Positions 1 through 5,732 are shown, counted from the first letter of the stretch. The stretch is 6,236 bases of DNA from Bacteroidales bacterium UBA3623 (GCA_002373715.1 DFLI01000121.1:894-7129), one strand, 5' to 3'. The notes: generated by a model not told the origin, from the sequence alone. Program-made: numbers and translations.

Positions 1-33
1 GCAGAAAAGGTGAAAGCCGGATTGACTATCTAG
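1..33 (+). CDS. Possible 3' end of a truncated plus-strand gene
   Basis: The first frame is open from base 1 and reads AEKVKAGLTI followed by TAG at 31-33. If real, these are the last ten codons of a gene that begins left of the window. Its stop overlaps the stop of the minus-strand metallopeptidase in a shared CTAG (30-33), the same geometry seen at the alr/transglycosylase junction. Ten open codons occur easily by chance and the peptide identifies no family, so this is a weak call. No hairpin is visible around this CTAG. Confidence 0.3.
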   Translation, partial: AEKVKAGLTI

Positions 34-707
34 TTCCTTCTGTTAGCTATTGAAATATAGTAAAGGAGCGTGGCCAGGGAGCCCAGGGCGGCAATAACGT
101 ATGTGTACGCGGCCCATTTGAGGGCATCCTGCGCCATAGGCTTGGTTTCGTAGTTTACTATTCCGGCATTCTCCAGCCAGGCCACGGCCCGATTGCTGGC
201 ATTGATTTCCACCGGCAGGGTGATGAAACTGAACAGGGTAGTAAGGGCAAAAAGTCCTATTCCCAGCCATAGCAGGGAGGGTATCACGTTAATCAGGAGC
301 ACGCCGGCCAGGAGTACCCAGGATACAATGTTGTTGGAGAAGGAAACTACCGGCACCAGGGCAGAACGCATCTTGAGCGGAGCATAGCCCGTGGCGTGCT
401 GCACCACATGTCCGCACTCGTGGGCGGCCACGGCAGCGGAGGCTACCGACCTGCCATAATAAACCCCTTCACTCAGGTTCACCGTGCGGGTGGTAGGGTC
501 GTAATGGTCTGACAGTTTGCCCGGAATGGACACAATCTTCACGTCCCGGATGCCATGGGCGGCCAACATGCGGCTGGCTACCTCGGCTCCGGTAACGCCA
601 ATGGGCACCTCACTGTATTTATCGAAACGACGTTGCAGCATGTTCTGCACCAGCAGGCTCAGAACCATTACGACAATCATCAGAATCCATATACTTGTAC
701 TGGACAT
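30..707 (-). CDS. Zinc-dependent membrane metallopeptidase, YugP/Zn_peptidase_2 type
   Basis: A 225-residue integral membrane protein. Residues 96-100 are HECGH, the HExxH zinc-binding motif, with H96 and H100 as ligands and E97 as the catalytic base. A conserved LPVEINAS stretch near residues 164-171 offers E168 as the likely third ligand. Hydrophobic segments lie at about 5-22, 117-136, 141-163 and 198-219, so the protein should sit in the inner membrane with the active site next to the membrane. The length and motif order match the YugP-like neutral zinc metallopeptidases, whose substrates are largely unknown; a protein-turnover role is inference. The ATG at 705-707 is chosen because it opens directly into the first membrane helix, as is usual in the family. 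The gene is divergent from alr, with a TAnnTTTG box about 55 bases upstream of the start. Confidence 0.9.
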   Translation of the reverse strand: MSSTSIWILMIVVMVLSLLVQNMLQRRFDKYSEVPIGVTGAEVASRMLAAHGIRDVKIVSIPGKLSDHYDPTTRTVNLSEGVYYGRSVASAAVAAHECGHVVQHATGYAPLKMRSALVPVVSFSNNIVSWVLLAGVLLINVIPSLLWLGIGLFALTTLFSFITLPVEINASNRAVAWLENAGIVNYETKPMAQDALKWAAYTYVIAALGSLATLLYYISIANRRN

Positions 708-761
708 ATTCTTAAGTTTTTAATGTTCACGGGCACATTCTTCAAATACCGCGCCTCCCTA

Positions 762-769
762 CAAAAATA
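762..769 (-). promoter_or_regulatory. Bacteroidota -7 box for the metallopeptidase gene
   Basis: Read on the minus strand this is TATTTTTG, a full match to the Bacteroidota primary sigma -7 consensus TAnnTTTG. It would place a transcript start near 755-758 and give a leader of roughly 50 bases. The nearest upstream TTTG that could act as the -33 element is at 794-797 on the minus strand. Its gap of about 24 bases is longer than usual, so the -33 assignment is weak. Confidence 0.6.
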
Positions 770-803
770 CAATTTTTATGACTAAATGTCAGTCAAAAAG
801 TGT

Positions 804-811
804 TATTTTTG
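804..811 (+). promoter_or_regulatory. Bacteroidota -7 box for alr
   Basis: TATTTTTG on the plus strand matches TAnnTTTG exactly and is the mirror image of the box at 762-769. A transcript would begin near 815-818, at or next to the GTG at 816, implying a leaderless or nearly leaderless alr message. No good -33 TTTG is visible; TATG at 777-780 is the closest candidate. The box lies inside the longest possible alr reading frame, which argues against the ATG at 786 as the start. Confidence 0.55.
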
Positions 812-815
812 CACT

Positions 816-1916
816 GTGATTGCCGATGATTTTTCCCGCTTGGAGCTCAGTCTGAGGGCTGCCACGGAGAACTACCGATACTTCCGCTCCCTGCTGGAGC
901 CCCAGACCAAACTGCTGGTTTTGGTCAAGGCCAACGCGTATGGGCACGGAGGTGTGGAGTTCGCCGCCATGATGCAGCGCGCCGGAGCAGACTACCTGGC
1001 CGTGGCCTACCCTGTAGAGGGTTTGGAGCTGCGCCGCAACGGTATTTCCCTGCCCATCCTGGTGCTCACCGCCGGCACAGACTTCTATCCGGAAATCATT
1101 GAAACCCGCATGGAACCCTCCATCCCTAACCTCTTTTCCCTTAAAAAGCTGGTTTCCATCCTGCGGGAAAAGGGCATGAAGGATTATCCTATCCACATCA
1201 AACTGGACACCGGCATGCACCGCCTGGGCTTCATGGGAGAAGAGCTTCCGGAACTCATCCAGTATTTGAATGAGAACCCTGAGGTTCGCGTGAAAGGCAT
1301 CTTTTCGCACCTCTGTGTGGCCGATGAACCGGACCAGGACGCCTTCACCTACGCCCAGCTCAATCTCTTCGAGAAGCGCACCCAGCAATTAATTGACGGC
1401 ATCGGTTACAAGCCCATGCGGCACATCCTTAATTCGGCCGGTATAGAGCGTTTCCCCCAGTATCAGTACGATATGGTTCGCCTGGGTATTGGCATCTACG
1501 GCATCAGCGCCCTCCCGGACGTACACCTGGCCCCCGTCGCTTCGTTAAAGGTTAAGATTCTGCAAATCAAGCATCTGGGCCCCGAAGACACCGTGGGTTA
1601 CGGCCGATGGGGCAAGGCTACCGAAGGCACCACCATCGCCACCATTCCGGTGGGCTATGCAGATGGCATAGACCGCCACCTGGGCCGGGGCGCCGCTTCC
1701 TTCTCCCTTAACGGCCACCGTGTGCCCACCATCGGCAATATCTGTATGGATATGTGTATGCTGGATGTAACCGGCGTACCTTGCGCCGTGGGAGACACCG
1801 TCACCGTCTTCGGGCAGGACCCTACCGTTTCCGAACTGGCCGGCATCCTGGGCACTATTCCCTACGAAATCCTGGCCTCTATTCCGAGAAGAATCCACCG
1901 GATTGTCATTCGCTAG
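816..1916 (+). CDS. alr: Alanine racemase (PLP-dependent, fold type III)
   Basis: Interconverts L- and D-alanine with pyridoxal phosphate, supplying D-Ala for peptidoglycan; cytoplasmic. Positions here count from the upstream ATG at 786. K48 in VKANAYGHG is the PLP Schiff-base lysine. Y272 in TVGYGRWG is the second catalytic base. R146 in DTGMHRLGF and R232 in RLGIGIYG match the active-site arginines, and YADGIDR and IGNICMDMCMLD are typical C-terminal-domain motifs. It is a stand-alone enzyme; many Bacteroidota carry a MurF-Alr fusion instead. I prefer the in-frame GTG at 816. It puts the catalytic lysine at residue 38, close to K34 in E. coli and K39 in Geobacillus, and the ten residues before it are encoded by AT-rich promoter-like DNA containing a TAnnTTTG box. 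The ATG at 786 (376 residues) remains possible. The gene ends in a stop overlapping the convergent transglycosylase stop. Confidence 0.95.
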   Translation: MIADDFSRLELSLRAATENYRYFRSLLEPQTKLLVLVKANAYGHGGVEFAAMMQRAGADYLAVAYPVEGLELRRNGISLPILVLTAGTDFYPEIIETRMEPSIPNLFSLKKLVSILREKGMKDYPIHIKLDTGMHRLGFMGEELPELIQYLNENPEVRVKGIFSHLCVADEPDQDAFTYAQLNLFEKRTQQLIDGIGYKPMRHILNSAGIERFPQYQYDMVRLGIGIYGISALPDVHLAPVASLKVKILQIKHLGPEDTVGYGRWGKATEGTTIATIPVGYADGIDRHLGRGAASFSLNGHRVPTIGNICMDMCMLDVTGVPCAVGDTVTVFGQDPTVSELAGILGTIPYEILASIPRRIHRIVIR

Positions 1917-1928
1917 GGAATGGCAATC
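1901..1928. terminator. Bidirectional hairpin spanning the alr/transglycosylase stop codons
   Basis: GATTGTCATTC (1901-1911) pairs with GAATGGCAATC (1918-1928). This gives an 11-bp stem with ten Watson-Crick pairs and one G-T position (1906/1923), and a six-base loop GCTAGG holding both overlapping stop codons. On the plus strand it is followed by a loose T-rich stretch (CTTGTAGGTTTTG); on the minus strand no T-run follows. It is probably a bidirectional terminator or 3'-end stabiliser for both convergent messages. The structure is seen directly; the termination role is inferred. Confidence 0.55.
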
Positions 1929-2800
1929 TTGTAGGTTTTGCCGGCTTTGTTGGTGAGTTTGTCGCTGCGGAGCCAGAGATTGGCTTCTTTCAGGAAGAAA
2001 TACGTAGTACCGTGTTCCTCGGCAAAGTCTGTCAGGCTTGGAATGGGGCCGCTGACGGAAACGGTTTCCTTGGGCGGAACGTACGGATAGCACTCTTCCG
2101 GCTCCACGTGGAAACCAAAGGCCTCCGGATTTTCAAAGAAATATTTGGCCGTGAGGAGGCGGAAAATGTAGCGGGAGGTTTCGTCGGGCAGTTGCAGGTC
2201 CTGGGCCTTTTTCTGACGCTGGATGGAAATGCGCTGGGAGATGCCACCCTGGCCGGCGTTGTAGCTGGCGGCTACGGTTAACCAGTCTCCGTATTTGGCA
2301 TAGGCGTCCTTCAGATACTTGCAGGCGGCCTCGGTGGCTTTCCGGATGTGGAAACGCTCATCCACTTCATCGTTTACCTCCAGCCCGTATTCCCGGCCCG
2401 ATGCCTTCATAAACTGCCAGGGGCCCTTGGCGCCCGCCACACTCACGGACTTAGGGTCCAGGTTGCACTCGATGGCCATCAGATACTTCATATCCTCGGG
2501 GATACCATTCTTCTTAAGGATGGGGACCACCTGGGAGAACATGCGGTTAGCCCTCTTGAGCATGAGCACCGAGTTGGTATGGGCAAAGGAGAAAGCTATG
2601 AGTTCCCGGTCCATGCGCTCGTACAGGTCTGGCCTGTCAAAGCGGTAGGTTTGGCCGGCAAACACCATGGATTCCGGCACCTTGGGGGCCTGGAACTGGG
2701 TTTTCTCCATGTCATATACCATCTGCCCGCGGGCCGGAGCAGGGTTTACAAACACCAGGGCCAGCAGCAGGAAAAGAAGCGGGGCTTTTGCGTAGTCCAT
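1913..2800 (-). CDS. Exported MltD-like lytic transglycosylase (SLT domain) with a LysM-like C-terminus
   Basis: Cleaves the MurNAc-GlcNAc glycan bond of peptidoglycan to form 1,6-anhydro ends; acts in the periplasm. Residues 1-23 form a signal peptide (K5, a leucine-rich core, then a likely Ala-Pro-Ala cleavage site at 21-23). The transglycosylase domain spans about 95-195: E111 in AIECNLDP is the predicted catalytic acid, followed by SVAGAKGPWQFM, EYGL, DERF and ASYNAGQGG, the standard family-1 motif series. Residues about 246-295 run from SLTDFAEEHGTTYFFLKEAN to TYKIAIP and resemble one diverged LysM glycan-binding repeat. At 295 residues it is much shorter than E. coli MltD (about 450, with clear LysM repeats). 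The start overlaps the upstream RHH gene by one base (TAATG), suggesting translational coupling. It is convergent with alr, and the stop is shared in CTAG. Confidence 0.9.
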   Translation of the reverse strand: MDYAKAPLLFLLLALVFVNPAPARGQMVYDMEKTQFQAPKVPESMVFAGQTYRFDRPDLYERMDRELIAFSFAHTNSVLMLKRANRMFSQVVPILKKNGIPEDMKYLMAIECNLDPKSVSVAGAKGPWQFMKASGREYGLEVNDEVDERFHIRKATEAACKYLKDAYAKYGDWLTVAASYNAGQGGISQRISIQRQKKAQDLQLPDETSRYIFRLLTAKYFFENPEAFGFHVEPEECYPYVPPKETVSVSGPIPSLTDFAEEHGTTYFFLKEANLWLRSDKLTNKAGKTYKIAIP

Positions 2801-3033
2801 TAAAATAAGGTAGGATGATTCTCCTCTAACTCGGAGAGAACTTTACTCATGATGGCCTCCCGGAAAAGGGTGGCTTTTGCGTGTACCTTGAAGCGGGAGC
2901 AGTACTCGTCTATGGCCGCCATTTCGCTGTCGTTAAAGTACAGCATGTAGCGGTTTTTGCGGAGGAGCATTTCTTTCTGCTTCTCCAGATAGGCGGGGTC
3001 TACTCCGGGTATATGCTTCAGTTTGCGGGGCAT
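2800..3033 (-). CDS. Small probable ribbon-helix-helix DNA-binding protein
   Basis: A 77-residue basic protein starting MPRKLKHIPG. From residue 28, RYMLYFNDSEMAAIDEYC reads as a short beta strand followed by a helix. The section from KVHAKATLFREAIMSKVL to ELEENH reads as a second helix. Strand-helix-helix order with a hydrophobic alternating strand is characteristic of MetJ/Arc/CopG-type regulators. I do not recognise a named gene, and DNA binding is inferred from this pattern. The frame can be extended to a GTG at 3040-3042, but that codon overlaps the promoter box, so the ATG at 3031-3033 is preferred. The leader would be only a few bases and has no Shine-Dalgarno. The stop TAA overlaps the transglycosylase ATG, so the two are almost certainly one transcript and the protein may regulate its partner or its own promoter. 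Confidence 0.75.
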   Translation of the reverse strand: MPRKLKHIPGVDPAYLEKQKEMLLRKNRYMLYFNDSEMAAIDEYCSRFKVHAKATLFREAIMSKVLSELEENHPTLF

Positions 3034-3041
3034 AACGGGCA

Positions 3042-3049
3042 CAAAGGTA
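3042..3049 (-). promoter_or_regulatory. Bacteroidota -7 box for the RHH-transglycosylase pair
   Basis: The minus strand reads TACCTTTG, an exact TAnnTTTG match, ending eight bases before the ATG at 3031-3033. Transcription would start at about 3035-3038, leaving a leader of only a few bases. The box lies just after the stop of the upstream thioredoxin gene (3055-3057), so any -33 element falls inside that gene; TATG at 3072-3075 is a weak candidate with a 22-base gap. It would let the pair be expressed independently of the upstream operon. Confidence 0.55.
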
Positions 3050-3054
3050 GCGAA

Positions 3055-4512
3055 TTATTTCAATAAATTCACATACCGGTGCTGCACAACCCCTTTCTTG
3101 TCCAGCTGCAGCACGAAGGGCAGCACCGAAAGGTCGAAGGTATCCAACAGCTCCGTGGCTTTGTCCGGATAGTCGTTAAACAGGGCATCCATATCTATGA
3201 GCAGAACGCGCACTTTGCGGTTCTGGGCCACCAAATCATCCACGGCGGCCAGTATCTCCTGGCAGGCCTGGCATCCTCCGGTGTAAAACACCAGATAGGC
3301 GGGGTTTCCCTTCAGTTTACGAAGCCGGAAATCTCCCTTCTTCACGCCTTTGCAGAACAGGCCGGGCCGGCGGTGCAGTTCACCCGGCACCGTGAGGTCC
3401 GGCACCTGGGAGCCCACCGGCGTACGGCTGGCCAGGCTTACCATAAGCTCTCCTAGGGAAGTCACCTGGGCTTTATCGGCCTCAGTGGTCCATATTTCCG
3501 GCCTCTCAATGTACTTCTGAATGAAGGAAACGCCGGCTTCCCTATACACTTCCGTGCGCTGGGAGAAGAGGTAATACAGCATGTCTCCGAACACCTGCTT
3601 GTAGGTGTTCACGTCCCCTTCGGCGAAGGAGCGGGCTGCCATATAATCGGCCACAGACATAACGTCTGACACTTTGAGCGTGTCTCCGTATACACTGAAC
3701 AGCTGAGCCAGGCGTTCCATCTCGGAGGCCTCGCCGTAAACATATTCTTCCTTGGAGAACTCCCGGTTCATCAGAAGCTCCAGGGCCGATGCATCCAGCC
3801 CGCGGCCCACGATGGTGCCGGAAGAGTTCACCAGGAACATCTTCGGGGTTTGCAGAACGCCATAAAGAAGCTGCCAGTCGGAACTGATGGTGGGATCCCA
3901 CAGGTGGATGAAAGCGTCTTTGCCTTTCTGCCAGGCATCCCATTCCTCCCGGGAAGAACCCACGTAAATGGCATATACCTTAATTGGATAATTGCCGGAT
4001 TCCGTGAGCGCCAGCAGCTTGGGCGTTTCCCGTTTGCAGGTGGAGCAGCCCGTGTCGTAGAAATACAGCACGGAGTATTCCTCCTTGGCGGGGATGCGCA
4101 GCTTGGTGCTGTCGGGGGTAAAGAGGGTGATTGCAGGGGCAGGGCAGCCGATGAGAGAGTTCTCGTTGAACCTCACAAAAATCTGGGCGTGGAGAACGTC
4201 TTCGTCCGTCTTCATCTTCACCTTGCCGGAAAGGAACCACTTGCGGGCCACGTGTACTGCCACGGCCTCGTCTCCCATAATCTTGGACTTGAGGTAATGG
4301 TCGTAAATCTTGAGGGCGGTATACTGCCTTACCAAGGAATCCTGGCAGGTTTCAATGAGGAAATCGCACTCTTCGTTTTGCACGGAGACAGGTTCTCCGG
4401 CCAGGGCCAGAAAGTACTGGTCCAGCTTGCTCCCCAGTTCCGGATAAGGTTCCTGGGCGCGCAAAACGAAACAGGCCAGAAGGGCCCCCAGCGCCAGAAC
4501 AAGCTTCTTCAT
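3055..4512 (-). CDS. Exported tandem thioredoxin-like (TlpA-type) protein
   Basis: A 485-residue protein. Residues 1-19 look like a signal peptide (MKK, a hydrophobic core, then Leu-Arg-Ala before Gln-Glu). C14 in LLAC could instead suggest a lipoprotein, but the hydrophobic stretch after it makes that less likely. Residues about 21-120 are mainly helical and resemble the N-terminal region of Bacteroidota thioredoxin-like proteins (possibly DUF5106). The first thioredoxin fold (about 122-250) has GCSTC (C156, C159) and a TPKMFLV strand with the expected cis-proline P223. A helical linker (about 255-365) follows. The second fold (about 366-485) has GCQAC (C414, C417) and VLPFVLQLDKKG with P465. 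It probably performs periplasmic disulfide exchange or reduction; the substrate is unknown. The start overlaps the coaD stop (ATGA), so translation is probably coupled. Confidence 0.8.
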   Translation of the reverse strand: MKKLVLALGALLACFVLRAQEPYPELGSKLDQYFLALAGEPVSVQNEECDFLIETCQDSLVRQYTALKIYDHYLKSKIMGDEAVAVHVARKWFLSGKVKMKTDEDVLHAQIFVRFNENSLIGCPAPAITLFTPDSTKLRIPAKEEYSVLYFYDTGCSTCKRETPKLLALTESGNYPIKVYAIYVGSSREEWDAWQKGKDAFIHLWDPTISSDWQLLYGVLQTPKMFLVNSSGTIVGRGLDASALELLMNREFSKEEYVYGEASEMERLAQLFSVYGDTLKVSDVMSVADYMAARSFAEGDVNTYKQVFGDMLYYLFSQRTEVYREAGVSFIQKYIERPEIWTTEADKAQVTSLGELMVSLASRTPVGSQVPDLTVPGELHRRPGLFCKGVKKGDFRLRKLKGNPAYLVFYTGGCQACQEILAAVDDLVAQNRKVRVLLIDMDALFNDYPDKATELLDTFDLSVLPFVLQLDKKGVVQHRYVNLLK

Positions 4513-4967
4513 AAGACAACCCCTTCCGGAATAAAGGTGGAATAGTCTCCTCCGTGTCGCAGGATATCCCGCACGGCAGAGGAACTGATATGGGCGAACT
4601 CCTGAGCCGTAGGGATGATGATGGTTTCAATCTCCGGGGCCAGGCGGCGGTTGGCGTCGGCTATGGAACGCTCCGTTTCAAAGTCTATCATGTTGCGCAC
4701 GCCCCTCACAATATGATGGATATCCCTTTCCAGGCAGGCATCTATGGTGAGACTGTCGTACTTAATCACCGACACGCCGGACATGCCCTGCGTGGCCTGG
4801 CGGATAATATCCAGCCGCTTGTCCATGGAGAAGAAACCCGGTTTGTCCTGGTTGATACCCACGGCCACCACCACTTCGTCAAACATGGTGAGGGCGCGCT
4901 TGAGGATGTTCAGATGGCCCGCCGTAAACGGATCGAACGAGCCGGGGAAAAGTGCAACGTGTTTCAT
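4509..4967 (-). CDS. coaD: Phosphopantetheine adenylyltransferase
   Basis: Transfers AMP from ATP to 4'-phosphopantetheine to give dephospho-CoA, the penultimate step of coenzyme A synthesis; cytoplasmic, usually hexameric. The N-terminal GSFDPFTAGH is the nucleotidyltransferase signature, with S10 and H18 at the positions of E. coli T10 and H18. K42 (NQDKPGFF), R88 and R91 (VRGVRN), E99 and ISSSAVRDI (about 127-135) all match E. coli positions or motifs, so the active site looks intact. At 152 residues it is a little short of E. coli CoaD (159), lacking the last C-terminal residues after FIPEGV. Its ATG overlaps the ung stop by four bases and its stop overlaps the next gene's start by four, placing it in the middle of a tightly coupled set. 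Confidence 0.96.
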   Translation of the reverse strand: MKHVALFPGSFDPFTAGHLNILKRALTMFDEVVVAVGINQDKPGFFSMDKRLDIIRQATQGMSGVSVIKYDSLTIDACLERDIHHIVRGVRNMIDFETERSIADANRRLAPEIETIIIPTAQEFAHISSSAVRDILRHGGDYSTFIPEGVVL

Positions 4968-5632
4968 AATTGCCAGTCTATGGGCTCCAGGCCCTCGGAA
5001 ACTAGGATTTGATTGGTCTTGGAAAAATGCCGGCAGCCGAAGAAGGCTCCACGGGCCAGCGGGGAAGGATGCGCGGCCAGCAGCACATGGTGCCGCGAAG
5101 TGTCAATAAGGGCCGATTTCTCCTGTGCGTATCGGCCCCAGAGCAGGAAAACCAGCCCGCTGCGCTGGGCCGACAGGTAGCGGATAACGGCGTCGGTGAA
5201 CTCCTGCCAGCCAATGCGGCTGTGAGAGGTGGGAAGCCCCGCCTGCACGGTGAGCACGCTGTTCAGCAGCAGTACGCCCTGCCGGGCCCAGGGCTCCAGG
5301 TTGGTAGCGCCGCTCATACGCACGCCCAGGTCGCTCTCTATTTCCTTGAAGATATTCTTAAGGGAGGGAGGGGCCAGAATGCCGTCCGGCACCGAGAAGG
5401 AAAGGCCCATGGCCTGGCCGGGACCGTGGTAAGGGTCCTGCCCCAGGATGACCACCTTTACATTGGGTACGGGCGTAAGGTCGAAGGCATGGAAAATCTG
5501 GCTTCCGGGCGGGTAGATAACCTTCCCATCGGCCTTTTCCTGATGCAGAAAGCGCACCAGCGAAGCGAAATACGGTTTCTCGAATTCGCCCGCGAGTGCG
5601 TTTTTCCAGCTTTGTTCTATCTTAACGTCCAT
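4964..5632 (-). CDS. ung: Uracil-DNA glycosylase, family 1
   Basis: Excises uracil from DNA to start base-excision repair; cytoplasmic. The 222-residue length is normal for the family. GQDPYHG (64-70) is the water-activating motif with catalytic D66. FS at 79-80 fits the uracil-stacking position, and LLLNSVLTV (121-129) contains the uracil-recognising Asn. HPSPLA (188-193) is the DNA-intercalating Leu loop with catalytic H188. These features set it apart from families 4 and 5. The ATG at 5630-5632 is preceded by GGGGAGG seven bases upstream, a Shine-Dalgarno unusual for this phylum that supports this start. A 100-base hairpin-rich spacer separates it from lon, and it overlaps coaD by ATGA. 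Confidence 0.97.
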   Translation of the reverse strand: MDVKIEQSWKNALAGEFEKPYFASLVRFLHQEKADGKVIYPPGSQIFHAFDLTPVPNVKVVILGQDPYHGPGQAMGLSFSVPDGILAPPSLKNIFKEIESDLGVRMSGATNLEPWARQGVLLLNSVLTVQAGLPTSHSRIGWQEFTDAVIRYLSAQRSGLVFLLWGRYAQEKSALIDTSRHHVLLAAHPSPLARGAFFGCRHFSKTNQILVSEGLEPIDWQL

Positions 5633-5639
5633 TGCTCAG

Positions 5640-5646
5640 CCTCCCC
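5640..5646 (-). promoter_or_regulatory. Strong Shine-Dalgarno for ung
   Basis: The minus strand reads GGGGAGG, seven bases before the ung ATG. Most other starts in the window lack such a motif. Flanking CTCAG (5658-5662) and CTGAG (5635-5639) on the minus strand could form a 5-bp stem that places this site in an 18-base loop, and that stem would compete with the hairpin at 5661-5677. Confidence 0.5.
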
Positions 5647-5648
5647 AC

Positions 5649-5656
5649 TATCTTTG
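5649..5656 (+). promoter_or_regulatory. Promoter-like TATCTTTG pointing antisense into lon
   Basis: An exact TAnnTTTG match on the plus strand in the ung/lon spacer. No convincing plus-strand gene follows and no good -33 element is visible. If active, it would make an RNA running through the spacer hairpins and antisense to the end of lon. It may equally be a chance match, since the 8-base consensus has only six fixed positions. Confidence 0.25.
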
Positions 5657-5660
5657 TCTG

Positions 5661-5677
5661 AGGGGGCTTTGCCCCCT
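5661..5677. repeat. Perfect GC-rich hairpin in the ung/lon spacer
   Basis: AGGGGGC (5661-5667) and GCCCCCT (5671-5677) form a perfect 7-bp inverted repeat around a TTT loop. A second C5 run at 5683-5687 could compete for the same G5 tract. Neither strand shows a T-run after the stem, so it is not a standard intrinsic terminator. Confidence 0.6.
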
Positions 5678-5687
5678 ATTATCCCCC

Positions 5688-5706
5688 GCGGCCTCCGGCC
5701 GGCCGC
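5688..5706. repeat. GC-rich hairpin B in the ung/lon spacer
   Basis: GCGGCC (5688-5693) pairs with GGCCGC (5701-5706) across a seven-base loop; a register shift to CGGCC/GGCCG with a TCC loop is also possible. Its right arm shares five bases with the left arm of the hairpin at 5702-5719, so only one of the two can form at a time. Confidence 0.5.
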
Positions 5707-5719
5707 CCTGCATGGCGGC
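5702..5719. repeat. GC-rich hairpin A just downstream of the lon stop
   Basis: GCCGCC (5702-5707) pairs with GGCGGC (5714-5719) across a six-base loop. On the minus-strand message this is the first structure after the lon stop at 5733-5735, so it may protect or define the lon 3' end. No T-run follows. Confidence 0.5.
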
Positions 5720-5732
5720 TATGTCAGTGAGA

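Noticed and set aside
789..1388. 199-codon minus-strand frame inside alr.
   Set aside because: It is a shadow of alr, whose catalytic Lys and other active-site motifs are intact on the plus strand.
1754..2281. 175-codon plus-strand frame spanning the alr end and the transglycosylase.
   Set aside because: It overlaps alr out of frame, then runs antisense to conserved transglycosylase codons; it has no family features.
2646..2653. TAGGTTTG on the plus strand, another TAnnTTTG match.
   Set aside because: It is internal and antisense to the transglycosylase with no gene to drive; a motif with six fixed bases is expected a few times by chance in this length.
2819..2826. GGAGA-like Shine-Dalgarno upstream of the transglycosylase ATG.
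   Set aside because: It is about 20 bases from the start, too far for normal use, and lies in the RHH coding sequence; TAATG coupling explains initiation better.
3034..3042. GTG at 3040-3042 as an earlier start for the RHH gene (80 residues).
   Set aside because: It overlaps the TAnnTTTG box and would precede the predicted transcript start; ATG 3031-3033 is three codons later.
3850..4545. 231-codon plus-strand open frame.
   Set aside because: It lies opposite the thioredoxin-like gene, which has a signal peptide and two CxxC motifs; the plus frame has none.
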